Under the pieces are notes generated by a model. It had not been told where the DNA came from. It ran no database searches and saw nothing but the letters and a program-made list of their open reading frames with translations. The position numbers and the translations under genes are program-made. A stretch of DNA of 64,000 nt from Chionoecetes opilio (Eukaryota > Arthropoda > Malacostraca > Decapoda > Majidae): NCBI GenBank assembly GCA_016584305.1, contig JACEEZ010015203.1:1-64000 (forward strand), given 5' to 3'. How positions within the stretch are numbered: the first letter of the stretch is position 1; each line of letters starts with the position of its first letter. This document shows positions 21,880 through 35,200 of the stretch, piece after piece.

Positions 21880-24800
21880 TTAGTCCATGAGCCAGGCCAG
21901 ATATCGGTACCACCTGGGGTGACTAAACACGAATGGTACTAAAATGTTTATAGAGTGACTGTAAATACATTAAGATATGATAGCCTTCCCGCACTGGTAG
22001 CTTAGTCTGATTTTTTGATGCAATGGGGGTGCTACCCATAAAAAAAGATTTTCAGCGTGACGCTCGGGGTTTTCCTCATTTTCTTTAAAATCAATCACAC
22101 GATCGTTGCGAAACTTTGGACACCTATGTAGAATTTGATTCTCTACCAGAGTTGTTCCTAGGTATTTTTCAAATTTCCTCATATTTTGGGATTTACCCTA
22201 AAAAAAATTAATTTTGGGTATTTTCCCATAAATCTGGAATAAATCCCTAAATATGGGAGAAATTGAAAAATATATTCTAACAGCTCTTGTAGCTAATTTG
22301 ATTCTCTACAAGAGTTATTCCGATGTATATTTCAAGTTTCCCCATATTTAGGGGTTTATTTCATATTTGGTGATTTTTTGTGATATTTTGGGGATAATTT
22401 ATTATTGGAAGGAGCAAACATATGTAGAATGGTTTCCATGTAAATGTGTTTGTTTGTTTGTTCATGTAATGTTTAATGGTGATATTTTTTTTGCAGGTGT
22501 GTGCTGACTGTCTGACGGCATGATGCAACCATCAGCGAGGAAGAGAGCACGGATCGACTGCATCATCCACTGCTCTGATGATGACAGCGATGCTCTGGTG
22601 TCACCACAGGATTTGGACTCCTGGAACACATTGCTCAGGGCTGCAGAGATCAGGCAGCATGATCCAGTCCTGGAAGCACCCAAAGGGGCCTTGAAGAAGG
22701 AGGAATACCACACATACATTATCACCGTAAATGTCGTAGTCTCTTTACAATGAAGAAGTCACTGGATTCTATCCTTGCCAAGGGTGTCAAGATATAATCA
22801 GCAAGCGTCGACCCCAGGAGGAGGGCATCAAGGGATGCCCCTAGTACTAGCAGGGTGTATGCCAAAGTATGTCTCTTCTGCGAGAAGTCAAGCAAGTACA
22901 TGAAAGCAGCAAAGACAAGGGAGCCACTCATCCAGTGTGTTGAGCTACGAGCAGATGAGAAGATCCGCAGAGCAGCAACAAGGAAACTCAACCAGAGAAT
23001 CCTTGGTTTACTTAGCAGAGACCTTGTTGCTGCAGAGGGTCACTACCACAAGTCGTGCTACAAACTCTTCACAAAAGATGATCCCCAGCGGCCGCCAGGT
23101 CTGGTGCAGGTGAAAATCAGGAAGAAAGCGAGGGAGCACGCTACGAAGAGGCTGAGATAGAAGCCCTCGAGGAACTCTTCTTGTATATAAGGACTGAATT
23201 ATTCCCCAACCCAGAGGTACTGCCTATGATAAACCTCACATCTAGGCTTGAGAGATCCATGATGTCCCGTGGTATTATCCAACTGAAACCAGCGACAAAG
23301 AAACATGTTCGCCGAAAGATTGAAACCGAGTTTGGGGAATCACTACGCTTTGTCCCAGATGAGAAAGGAAAGCTTCTAATCTATCCACGCAGCCTCTCAA
23401 TGGACGACCTTGCCCGACAAGCACACAAAATGACAAAAGATCTGCAAGAAGCAAGAGCAGCTAACTCTGAAGATATCTTAACCAAAGCAGGAATGCAGCT
23501 GAGGAATGAGATCAATAAGCAAGATGTGAGTCAGCCATGGCCTCCCGATACAGATCAGAATGTTATTCCTGCAGCAGTCACTAAATTCCTGCACACCCTG
23601 CTGACAGGAGAGTGTGAGTGTCAAACTCCCTCTGAAAGAGCTCAACGTCTTGCCACATCCTTCGGCAGTGACTTGGTCTTTGCTGTTACCAGTGGCAAGA
23701 CAAAGCCACCCAAGCACGTACTGCTGTCCAATGCTGTAAAGTGTTTGACAGGAAACACAGAACTGATCCGAACTCTGAATCGTCTTGGCCACTGTGTGTC
23801 CTACTCAATGTTTGAGGAGATCGATACAGCCCTTTGTATCCAGAAGCTGGAATGTTCAAAGGATGACATTCCACTGCCAGCAAACATCTACCCTGGTGTG
23901 TTCACAACCCTGGCCTGGGATAACATCGACCGACTTGAAGAGACACTAAGTGGAGCAGGTACTTCTCACAGAGTCAATGGCATTGCTGTCCAGAGATTAC
24001 CAAGTCCAAGATAAGAAGCATCACTCTGACCGCATCAATTCTGCCAATATACAATGTTGGGCGGCGGGCAGGGCCACCCAGGATTGAGACTGCGTATGTC
24101 GACACTACCAAAGAGGTCCAGGATTCAAAGACCAAGAACCATATCTGGCTTCTTACTCGAATGTCAGACCATGAGAACCAGTCCATCAGCAGTTGGACTG
24201 GGTTCAACATCAAAATCCGCAGAGACATTGCAGTGGTCCAGGACACTGTAAGCTACCTGCCCACTATCAATGCTCCCGCAACAGAAATGTCCACCGTTAA
24301 TGAAGTCTTGGAGCAAACGCATGCCATCATGCAGTCCTTACAGCTTAACAAGATTGTGTGCGTGTTTGATCAAGCACTCTATGCCAAAGCTGCCGAGGTT
24401 CTCTGGAAACAAGAGAAGTTCAAGAACATTATCATCAGGATGGGCGTCTTCCACACAATCTGCAATCTCCTCTCCACCATAGGGAAAGGTTTCAGAATGC
24501 AGGTCTTAGAGATCTGTGTGTGGAATCAGGTGTCATCGCAGAAGGATCAGTGTCAGGGGTGATGGACGGCCGGAGGTACAACAGAGCAGTGAGACTGCAC
24601 AAGCTCGTGTATGAAGCACTGATGAGGCTTGCATGGAAAGGCTTCCTTCCATGGCTAGAAGAAAACCATTCAAGGGACATACACCATCTGGATGGAACAC
24701 TGAAGAACATCAACAGCTTCCACAGCAATGTGTCTCAGGGAACCTTTCAAGAGCTGATGGAGAGTGAATCATGCACACATATCCTGAAGCTCTTCCAAGT

Positions 24801-27441
24801 TTATCTTGAGACCCTAAGAGATGAACACAACCTCTAGCATTCTGGATGTCATACCTGGACATGGTTGAGATCATGCTGGACCTGGTTCGAGCCTCCAGAG
24901 AAGGCAACTGGATGCTTCACCTAGGAGCAATCCGACAGATGATACCGTGGTGTTTTGCCTATGACAAGGTGAACTATGCCCGATTCCTGACCTACTACTA
25001 TGCCATGATGTCTCGACTGCCCATTGAACACCCAGAGGTCCAGAACACTTCATGCAAGGTGGCTTTTCGGTCCAGATCGGTAGCAAGAATCCCTTTGGAC
25101 GGATTCCTGTGGACCAGACCATCGAAGAGACGATCAACAAAGACACCCAGACACCAGGGGGCACAAAAGGCTTCAGCCTGAAGGTGGAGCTGTCGCCAGG
25201 TACTACCTGACATCGGAGTATCGCAGCAGATACTTGAGGCAGCTCAGGGCCATGGTAGTAGGCCAAAAGTATACTGACTTCAGCCACCCAGACCTACAGA
25301 TGCCCAGGATTAGAAGAGATGAGGCCGATGTCCAATCTTTAGTTCAACTGATGGAGACCAGCTGGTTGAACCCCTTCAACGCAGAGCAAGGAGATCTTGT
25401 CAGTTTGTCAACTGCGACTACAGCACCACCAGAAGTTGCCAAAGACCTTCTAGGGGCCTACAGAATAGGAGAGGATGCATATCAAGCCTTCAAGGAAGAG
25501 CGCCTGGAGACCGATACGCCAACTATACAGTTTCATGACACGATGACGAAGACGAAACTGAGAACGTTCACTAACATCAGAATGAAGCCACGCTCACAAG
25601 GCCATGCCAAGGAGGCTATCTTGAAGGCTGACAGGAACCTATTTGGCCAGATGATCCTTGTTGCTGAGAACAGAAAGCTCAAAATGAGTGATGTCTTGGC
25701 TCATCCCCTGGGGCCTTTGCCATGGGCACTTGCCAGCGGTGATGGGTCTCTCCGCAAGACCAACAAGGCTGCCCTAGCAAGGGAGTTGGAGAGGAATGTT
25801 TCTCCTGCAGAGGTGATCCCCGAGCCCTCTGCTACCATAATTGATGGGATGAGCCTGGTCCAGAAACTGAAGGGAAACGACAACACTCACAGCTTGCAGG
25901 CACAGCACTGAGTCACGTTGTCCATGAGGGTGCTAAGAGCAGGCGCATTGATGTTGTGTTTGACGTCTACAAGGGGACATCCATCAAAGATGCAGAACGA
26001 GCCAACAGAAGTGCAGGCACAGGGATCCATTTCAAGAACATTCAACCTGGGCACAACATCCAGCAGTGGAGAAAGTTACTCGGTAGTTCCTCCAAAAAGG
26101 CAAGTCTCATCAAGTTCCTGGTAGAAGAATGGAAAAAACCACAGCACAGGGAGAAGCTCGAGGGCAAGGAGCTGTATGTCACATGTGAGCAGCTCTGCTT
26201 CAAGATCACCAAAGAGCAGTGGGAAGAGGCTCCTGAGCTTAAGTCAAGTCAAGAAGAAGCAGACACACGCCTCCTTCTCCATGCACTTCATGCAGCAGAA
26301 TCTGGGTACAAGTCTGTCATCATCACTGCAGAGGATACAGACGTCATGGTCCTGTGTCTGGGCATGTGCCCCAAGATCCCATCCCACCTGTTCCAGAAGT
26401 GCGGGACGAAGAACCGGACAAGATTCCTGGATATCACCACACTGAGCCGTACACTGGGAGGCAGCGTGTGTGATTCATTGATTGGTATGCATGCCTTTAC
26501 AGGCTGTGATACCGTCAGTGCATTCGCTGGCCGGGGAAGATGACGACACTCAAGCAGGTGAAGATGGACAAGACATACCAGGATGCTTTCCACGAACTTG
26601 GGCGCTCATGGGAAGTGTCTCCTGAACTCTTTGAGAAGCTACAGGAAATCACCTGCCACATGTACCTGCCATCTACCCACACAACTGAGGTGAACAAGCT
26701 TCGGTATGAGCTGTTCTGTGCGAGACGTGGAGAGGTGGAGTCAAGTCAACTCCCTCCTTGTGAGGACTGCCTCTTCATGCATGCACTACGTGCAAACTAC
26801 CAGGCTGCGATCTGGAGGAGAAGTCTGCAGAGCCAGCCATTTGTTGCGAACCCAACAGACTGCGGCTGGATGACAGATGAGGACGGCAAGCTTGCTGTCA
26901 ACTGGATGCGAGGCTCACCAGCACCAGATGCTGTTATGCAGCTACTGTCCTGCAAGTGTGTGCGGTCATGCGAACTCCCTAAGTGCACTTGCCTCAGCAA
27001 TGGCCTGAAGTGTACGGACATGTGCAGGTTACAGACATGCCAGAACAAGGCTATTGAAGAAGAGCCGGTAGCACAACAGTCAGATTCCGAGTCTGACGTA
27101 GATGATATTGAGGAGGATTAATTGGCCATAATAGTAAGTACAAGCCCATGGCATGCTTAGTGTGTATTTACAGGACTTGTATTAAATGTGACAATTACTA
27201 TATTCATTTTAGTGACATTTAGGCATTCCTGTCCCCAAATTTGACATTTTAAAAATTTTCTGAATTTTCGGTAGGGTGTGTCTATTCAAGAAGTGATAAC
27301 GACCATTAAGCTACCAGTGTGCAAGGGCTATCATATCAAAACATAAACTAGAGACATGTAGCAAGCTAAAAACACCTAAGAGAATTAGTCACCCCGGGTG
27401 GTACCGATATCCCAAAATTCGGGTCTTGGCTCATGGACTAA
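21880..27441 (+). mobile_element. TIR-bounded 'A element' (about 5.56 kb)
   Basis: The left end (21880-21926) starts TTAGTCCATGAGCCA and ends ATATCGGTACCACCTGGGGT plus GACTAA. The right end (27385-27441) is its inverted counterpart, with about 10 extra bases in the middle. The A-family gene lies between them with about 600 bp upstream and 260 bp downstream. Each end itself runs from TTAGTC to GACTAA, so the two could alternatively be independent short repeats. No target-site duplication is evident. A pair of ~70-bp direct repeats (GATTCTCTACCAGAG at about 22138 and GATTCTCTACAAGAG at about 22300) lies in the left subterminal region. Confidence 0.65.
22520..27121 (+). pseudogene. A-family gene: Cys/His motif + DN.D/FDQ core + FEN/XPG-like nuclease + CXC tail
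   Basis: Follows a good acceptor (TTTTTTTTGCAG at 22497), so a 5'-UTR intron is likely. One protein of about 1,500 residues can be followed across roughly nine one-base breaks (near 22740, 22797, 23157, 23995, 24505, 24835, 25050-25230, 25890 and 26535). Parts in order: CLFC (22870) with HYHKSC (23041), a possible zinc-binding unit; DNIDRLEETL (23919); FDQALY (24366) and GVFHTI (24442); EEADTRLLLHA (26253), DTDVMVLCL (26334) and GCDTVSAFAGRG (26502), resembling the acidic motifs of FEN1/XPG nucleases; and a Cys-rich C-terminus (26945-27050) of the tesmin/CXC type. Function is unproven; DNA cleavage and DNA binding are inferred. Codon use is ordinary and the breaks look like recent errors. I recognise the family as recurrent in invertebrate genomes but know no gene name. 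Confidence 0.72.
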
Positions 27442-27557
27442 TTCACCTTTTCTTATTTTCTAGATATTCAAATTAACTGGAACACTCATTCTATCATATT
27501 TACCAAGTATATACAAGAATTCTGACACCCAATTTTGATGGAGTTTAGAAGGAAGAT

Positions 27558-27832
27558 TGAATATGCATGCATGCAAGGTGTGTGCTAGCATGGATGGATG
27601 CATGTGGTGCATGGATGGATGCATGTGGTGCATGGATGGATGCATGTGGTGCATGGATGGATGCATGTGGTGCATGGATGGATGTATGTGGTGCATGGAT
27701 TGCTGGATGTGGTGCATGGATGGATGCATGTGGTGCATGGATGGATGCATGTGGTGCAGGGATGGATGCATGTGGTGCATGGATGGATGTATGTGGTGCA
27801 TGGATTGCTGGATGTGGTGCATGCATGCAAGT
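27558..27832. repeat. 21-bp minisatellite
   Basis: About 12 tandem copies of CATGGATGGATGCATGTGGTG with a few variant units (GATTGCTGGATGTGGTG appears twice, 105 bp apart, which implies a higher-order duplication). Open frames on both strands encode MDGCMWC-type repeats because 21 is divisible by three. They are not genes. Confidence 0.92.
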
Positions 27833-28927
27833 GTAATTTACCTCTAGCGTGATCACGAACTGTACACATGACTGCCAGCTGTTACCGTCTTGGAGAGAGC
27901 TTAAAGCTCATAAAGATGATCTTTGGGTAAAGCTGGGGCCTCACATACCACACACCCCATCCTATTCATCAAAGGGGACATTAACTGCTTTCGTTCCAGG
28001 GAAAGTTTGAGCCATAACCTGTGCACCTGTGCGTGTCAAGCAACACAGAGACCTTACCTGTGCATCATGCGTGCAGTTGTATTAATCAATAATTATATAT
28101 CTGTATCGGATATTCGGATCCACATACGCGGAACATCTACATCTACATACATCTATAATAGATCTGTATCGGATATTCGCATCTACATACGCATGCGCGT
28201 TTGTGATAAATCAAACTTGCGCATTTGTGATTAAATAAATATCTTTCTGCATCTTGATCCGCATCTGCACCACACAGAGAGGATGTGGTGGATATACAAT
28301 ACATAGCAAGAGCTTGGGTACTCTAAGAAAATGGATGCATCTTTACTTAATCAGCTGCAAAAATATTCTACCTTGAATTAATTTCATTCAAATTTACAAA
28401 ACAATGTCAAGAATTATACAGAAAGGCAGGAGGAGGGACATCATTTTTTATTTTTGCTTAGGTCAATATTTACTGTTTATAATATAATTCTTAAAAAAAA
28501 AATGCATGCATTTTTATGCAGCTCTCATTATTACAAAAAAGTGTTTGAACCCAGTAAGTGAATGTGGGGTCTCATAGACTCAGAATTCCTGATCAAAAAT
28601 AATTTGCATCCGCATCAGCGATTTTAGTCATTACACATCTGCATTCGCCAAAAAAAATTGAATACATGCATCACCATCGCAATTTAAAAAAGTTTATATC
28701 TACATCCTCATTTTTTAACATCCGATACATCTCTAATATATAATGACTAGGTCAATGCAGCTGCCTGTGTGGTACAGTCATAAAGTCTGTTACTCTTGCT
28801 TCATGCCCGCAGGTTTAAATCACGTTTACAGCTCGGAATATTTCCTTGGTAACGTGACCAGTTACTGTCAAGTGAACATTCACTCCATTCTTCACTGTAG
28901 TCCAGCACTACTGAATCTTCACTTCAG
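27833..28927. other. Intergenic DNA with degenerate CATCTACATACG-like repeats
   Basis: Scattered hexamer-like motifs (CATCTACATA, GCATCTGCA, TCGGATATTCG repeated at about 28105 and 28168) suggest a decayed short tandem repeat. No coding evidence is seen. Confidence 0.5.
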
Positions 28928-29196
28928 CTTGCACTAATACATCTCATTGCATCTTCACGTAGTCCTAGTCCTGTTGCTCAGGCCACCGCCACAACAGAAC
29001 AGGTTCTTCAGTCCTGCCCACCGTCAGCCGAGGCCACACAGCTCCTTGATGCCACAGTGAACACTCCTGTGGAAGATATAATAATAATTGATGAAGAGGA
29101 GGAAAAGCACCGTAAGACGAAAGAGCGAGAGATGGAGCTTCAAGTATTAGGGCTACAAGTTCGTGTTGAAGCAGCCCGAGAAAGAGCGGAGCTGAC
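28928..29196 (+). CDS. Possible terminal or internal exon, acidic plus coiled-coil protein
   Basis: After CTTCACTTCAG, a frame runs about 90 codons: Ser/Pro/Thr-rich, then an acidic patch (DIIIIDEEEEKH), then a charged heptad-like helix (KEREMELQVLGLQVRVEAA). This composition (acidic linker, then coiled coil) is seen at the C-termini of Myb/SANT or zeste-like DNA-binding proteins, but no DNA-binding domain is present here. It is only a candidate. It could be a fragment of an element's accessory gene. Confidence 0.35.
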
Positions 29197-29892
29197 CTGT
29201 GGCCTCTCTTCAGGGCCCTTGGGGAGCCACTGGGCGCTGGGGCCGGACACTAGCGGCGGGCCTGGGGCGGAGGTGAAACTCTACGCTGCTACAACGCCCT
29301 ACTAGATACCTCCTTCAGGAGGCTTCCCCTGGGTTCCCCCCCCCCAGGACCCCGGGGCATTACGAGACACCTGCAGCAGGATCTTAGGACCTCTTGAGTA
29401 CCACTTACAGGTCTTCCTGAAGGCGACACAGCAGATGGTAATGTATCTATATGATGACAGTGCATGACAGGGGGGGCGATTAATGGATGTCCCGGGGCAA
29501 CTATGCAAGCTAGGGCCTCGGGGGGGACAGGGAGGGTCGCCCCCGGCAAATGCCGGGGCGTTACTAGCCTGGGGAGGTAAGCTCCCCGTATCTCCGAAGC
29601 TACGGGCACTGTCCCGTGTACCTTCCGGTACAAGGAGATGAGCCCAACCCGGCACCTTCAGGTAGGGGTGCCGGGGTTAATTGTCATGCCACGACCAGCG
29701 ACCGATTGGATAGAACCATAGCGGGTTGGGGGGCCGCTGAAAACAGGAGCTACGTATATCAACACTCCCCGTGAGCCCGCGCACGCAATTTCCACCCCCC
29801 TCGGGAGTAGGGCAGCGTGGAGCTTAACAAACAGTTTAGGAAAAAATGTGTAAGACAACTTGTTCATTATTGCACATGAAAAAAAAAAAAAA
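29197..29892. other. GC-rich non-coding stretch
   Basis: Contains small inverted repeats (CCCCCGGCAAATGCCGGGG near 29540; GTACCTTCCGGTAC near 29618). Frames on the minus strand are short and show no family likeness. It may be part of a GC-rich repeat or a LINE 5' UTR. Confidence 0.4.
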
Positions 29893-32128
29893 ATACAATC
29901 GGCGCCATCTCGACGTGATCGTGGTGGGTCGCGTGTGGCCAACTTGGGTGACCTAATTTTTGTCACTGTCCGCCACATATAAGCCGCCCGTGAAATAATG
30001 ACTCATTTTTCTCAAGTTCTTGGCCGTTGCTTTGATTGACAATAATGGTCAGTTTTAATTACGCTTGACTGAGGGGGACTTGTGCTTTTCATCAAGTACC
30101 ACCACCCTTACCCCCTCTGCGGCTGTGTGCAACACTTACAAATCTGCACTTGCAAATCTTCCGCCATGTCAAAGGCTTACACAAGTGAGGATATATAGTG
30201 AGTGATGAGTTTTATAAGTACTATGGAAATAAGGCACCAGTTGGAACTTCCAACTGGTGTCTTATGTGAGGCAAAATCCTATCACTATCTTGGGATGCCA
30301 TCCCCCCCGTGTTGTGGGCGCGGTATCTCGCGCTCCACATATGCCTCAACCCGTAAAGCGCAGCTATGCCCATTTGGTCACTCACTAAGAAAGCGCGAGT
30401 ATGACCAATTAGAGAGAACTGAAACTCGAGAAATGCCAGTGGTCGCTGGCAGTTTTAACTGAAGGTTGGTCTACTGTGTTTTGGCTCCGCGACTAATATT
30501 TTTCATAAATTAATTTCGCGATAAACATTGATGCACCGCATCTGAATACCAAAAAATATAGTTCTTCTGTTGTTCTAACTAATTATATGGATGACATTCA
30601 TTACGATGGAACGTTCTATAATAGCATTTAATGCAAATTACTCGCCTCGAGTAGCAAAGCTTAATAGATTTTTTACATGTATATTGTGGCATGTAAAATT
30701 TGGGTGATGTTCACACTGTTTTCTAAGACGGTACTGCTGCGTCTGGCAAACGCTTGTCAAAATACAATAAGCATGCCTTGGAAAAACGAAGAATAAAGAA
30801 TGCCGAAATCGGCTTGTTGCTGCGACAATGTAGGTTATAATTGTGGAAGCGACACGCCGCGGCGGGGAGTGGTGGGCGGGGAGATTGTGGCGGGGCGATT
30901 GAATCAAAAAACATTGCTACTTTCACGCGTCGACTCATTGCACTTCCAGGCTTTCTATCTGATTGATACACAATAATAACAGGAAAATATGACTGCCTAG
31001 GTATAGATAACTTCTAAACATACGTTATTGACTATATATTATATAGAGTAACATTTACCTCCGCCTCCTCAACTATAACCTACTTGGTTATTTGGTTAAA
31101 TGCATGTTTTACAGACTCAGGCTTCTATGCAATATACATATAGAAGAAAATCGTTCTTAAAATTATACTTTTGTGTTTTAAGTGCAGTGGAATAAGCCCA
31201 TATTTTTCTTTCAAGTTGACCAACTTTTCACCAAATTGTGAGTTAAAACTGCCAGCGACCACTGGCATTTCGGAGTTGCAGTTCTCTCTAATTGGGCGGC
31301 CGCCAAATTAAAATACGTGGGCTGATTTTTCGGCAGGTGAAATCTGGCAACTCTACTTTACCTGAGAATGACCCAGGGGTCACACATAGGCTCAGTGACC
31401 CAGTGACCAGCATGGAAGGTGAAGGTGCTGACAGGTCTCTCCCTATCGCGGGCAGAGAGATTAGAGAGGAAGACCCTTGCGGCCTGTTTTCTGTGAACGA
31501 GCTGTACCATGGATTCCATAAACCTCAACGCTCTTCATCTTGCAAGTACAATCATACAGTAACCACAAGACTTTAGCAAAAAAAAAATTTTTTAGCGGTT
31601 GCACAAATATATAGTGCATCCATTGATACACATTCAAGTTTGTTTAGCGACTATAAGAATTCTAGCAAAAGTCCCGCGTACACAGAGATAGTGTCACACA
31701 GGTATCCGCAGCTTACGGGTTAAGCATAGACACAAGGCGGCGAACTGTAACTAGGTATACGTCAGTTTGCTCACTTATTTCCATAGTACTTATAAAACTC
31801 AATCACTCTCACTATATTATCCTCACTTGTGTAAGCCTTTGACATGGCGGAAGATTTGCAAGTGCAGATTTGTAAGTGTTGCACACAGCCGCAGAGGGGG
31901 TAAGGGTGGTGGTACTTGATGAGAAGGCACACGTCCCCCTCAGTCAAGCGTAATTAAAACTGACCATTATTGTCAATCAAAGCAACGGCCAAGAACTTGA
32001 GAAAAATGACATATAGTCATTATTTCACGCGCGGCTTATATGTGGCGGACAGTGACAAAAAATTTGTCACCCAAGTTGGCCACACGCGACCCACCACGAT
32101 CACGTCGAGATGCGCCGAACTGTATTCA
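29893..32128. mobile_element. Element with ~330-bp inverted arms ('F element')
   Basis: The left arm, about 29893-30230, and the right arm, about 31782-32128, are reverse complements with few differences. Shared blocks are CGACGTGATCGTGGTGGGTC, GGCCGTTGCTTTGATTGACA, TCTTCCGCCATGTCAAAGGC and TAAGTACTATGGAAATAA. The outer ends read ATACA(GT)TCGGCGC. The interior (about 1.55 kb) has been invaded by a MITE, and the remainder (31294-31781) is non-coding. Near 30235 a short palindrome CACCAGTTGGAACTTCCAAC sits just inside the left arm. It is probably a non-autonomous long-TIR DNA element. Confidence 0.8.
30411..31289. mobile_element. MITE, copy 5, nested in the F element
   Basis: AATT is at 30407-30410 and 31290-31293, with the usual ~50-bp TIRs and common interior. 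Because it interrupts the F element, it inserted later. Confidence 0.9.
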
Positions 32129-32242
32129 AATTTTTTGAGCTACTAAAACTAAACTACTCTTTTAAAAACTAAAATGCTTATTCTGTAGCTTAAAGTTTGC
32201 TATCTTAAGTTTGTAATATTCTGCCCTAAACCTTTTCTGTTT

Positions 32243-35200
32243 AGATTTTTTGTTCATATGCCTTTTTTTGCATAATGGCAGCATTTATCTCCTCCATCAC
32301 TAGCTGTTTTCTGTCAGCTTCAATGGAGGCGCGTGCTGGAGCAGAAATGGTGGGCGTTGCCATGGATGCCGCATCTATGGATGCCTCGCAGACGTACAAC
32401 ACTTCCGTGCCTTCTTCTAAATTGCTGTCTGCTGGTGTGGACGGCTCGGTGCTGTGGCCTGCTGGTGACGACGGCAGCTCTAACGGGTCCTGGCTGTCCT
32501 CCGAGATCATTGACTGATCACTGCAAGAGATAAATACTGTCATAATCTGAATGCATAAGTATAAGGATATTAAACATATGGGAGCTAACAAACGTCATTT
32601 TCATCTTCCATTGACTTGATGTAGAATTACCTGCTGAAAGTTATCAACTCTTTTGATACATTGTTTTGTAAGGATGTCTTAATAGCATGTTAAGACATGG
32701 CAGGCACTTGGTTTTGAAACATCATGCATAAGAGCAGTATATACATAAAAATAATTAATGGCAAACATACCAAACATGAGTCATGTGATAAAACAAGATC
32801 TTGAGAGTTTAAGAGTTTACCAGTGAATGCTTAGAATTTCTAATCATGATGTTTGTCTGCTTATTACTTATGGCTGGGCAGCCACATAACCCTTTTCAAA
32901 TTTTACAGGCCATGTTGCAAGTGTTGTAGCTTTGGTTAGATTAGACTGATGTAAGGATAAGGTTATGTTCAGATTAAATAGGTTTACATCAAGGTACCTT
33001 TTGGTTGAACTGAGAACAAGGATTCTTTAGCGTGGTTAGGATAACCACGGTGGATGTCGATCCTCCCATTGACGAAACCGCACCCTCTCTTGATGAAGTC
33101 AGAGAGGCTGTAGCAAAGTTGAAGGGTGGCAAGGCAGCTGGTGTCTGTAATATCAGTGCGGAGCTCCTCAAAGCTGGGGGTGAGGCCATGAATCGCGGTT
33201 TGCATGCTGTCCTGACTGCAGGGCATGTGGCGCGCTACCCTGAAACCGATCCTTCCCATCGGGTTGTGTCTGTAGGAGATAATTCGGCGTGGAGGAGGCC
33301 AAGGGGGCGCCCACAAGGCTCGTGGCTGGGGCAAGTTGATGCTTCCTGTCGAGAGCTGCTTGGTATGGGAAGGGAGCCTGCATGGGGACTTGCGCGTGGT
33401 GACCCCCGGGAGTGGCGTCGTTGGATGGGCGAAGCGACGCGCCCCCCGGCGTGTGCCCCCAATGATTGATGATTGATTGTTAGGATAACATTATGATAAG
33501 GTGATATTGGTATACATTACGCAATCTCAGTTAAATTAAGAGCAACTATTATTTTTTCATGACATTAAACAAGCATAAGCTTGCCATATAATCACTACCT
33601 ACTTAAATGCTACAAAAGGGCCCATGTTTATGAAGGAAACATTCTATTCCTTCCTCTATAATCAATGGGCGAACAGTAGATCTGGTCCAATTAGAGAGAA
33701 CTGGAACTCGAGAAATGCCAGTGGTCGCTGGCAGTTTTAACTCAAAGGTTGGTCTACTGTGTTTTCCCTCCGCGACTAATATTTTTCATAAATCTATTTC
33801 GCAATGAATATTGATGCACCGCATCTGAATACTAAAAAAGAACGTTCTTCTGTTGTTCTAGTAAGTGTATGCATGACATGCATTACGATTGAACGTTCTA
33901 AGATAGCAATTTAATGCAAATTACTCGCCTCGAGTAACAGAGCTTAATATATTTTTTACATGTATATTGTGGCATGTAAAATTTGGGCGATGTTCACACT
34001 GTTTTTAAGACAGTACTGCTGCGTCTGGCAAACGCTTGTCAAAATACAATAAGCAATGCCTTGGAAAAACGAAGAATAAAGAATGCCGAAATCGGCTTGT
34101 TGCGGCGACAATGTAGGTTATAATTGTGGAGGCGACACGCCGCGGCGGGGAGTGGTGGGCGGGGAGATTGTGGCGGGGAGATTGAATCAAAACATTGCCA
34201 TTTCACGCGTCGACTCATTGCACTTCCAGGCTTTCTATCTGATTGATACACAATAATAACAGAACACTATGACTGCCTAGGTATAGATAACTTCTAAACA
34301 TACGTTATTGACTATATAATATCATAGAGTAGCATTTACCTCGCCTCCTCAACTATAACCTACTTGGTTATTTGGTTATATACAATGTTTTACAGAATCA
34401 GGCTTCTATACAATATACATATAGAAGAAAATCGTTCTTAATATATAACTTTTTGTGTTTTAAGTGCAGTGGAATAAGCCCATATTTTTCTTTCAGGTTG
34501 ACCAACTTTTCACCAAATTGTGAGTTAAAACTGCCAGCGACCCCTGGCATTTCGGAGTTGCAGTTCTCTCTAATTAGAGAGAACTGGAACTCGAAATGCC
34601 AGTGGTCGCTGGCAGTTTTAACTCACTTTTTTGATAATAAGTTGGTCTACTGGAAAACAAAATATTGGCTTATTCCACTGCACTTAAAACACAAAAGTAT
34701 AATATTAAGAACGATTTTCTATATATGTATATTGTATAGAAGCCTGATTCTGTAAAACATTGTATATAACCAAATAACCAAGCAGGTTACAGTTGAGGAG
34801 GCGATGGAAATGTTACTCTATGATATTATATAGTCAATAGCGAATGTTTAAAAGTTAACTATACCGAGGCAGTCATATTTTCCTGTTATATTGTGTATCA
34901 ATTAGATAGAAAGCCTGGAAGTGCAATGAGTCGATGCGTGAAGTCGCAATGTTTGATTCAATCTTCCCGCCACAATGCGCGGCATGCCGCCTCCACAATT
35001 ATAACCTACATTGTCGCAGCAACAGAAAGATTTCGCCATTGTATATTCTTCGTTTTCCAAAGCATTGCTTATTGTATTTTGACAAGCGTTTGCCAGACGC
35101 AGCAGTACTGTCTTAGAAAAACCTGTGAACATCGCCCCAATAAAACATGCTACACTATACATGTAAAAAATTTATTAAGCTTTGATACTCGAGGCGAGTA

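Noticed and set aside
27557..27847. Cys/Trp-rich (MDGCMWC)n open frames on both strands
   Set aside because: Translation of a 21-bp minisatellite; no start context or flanking coding signal.
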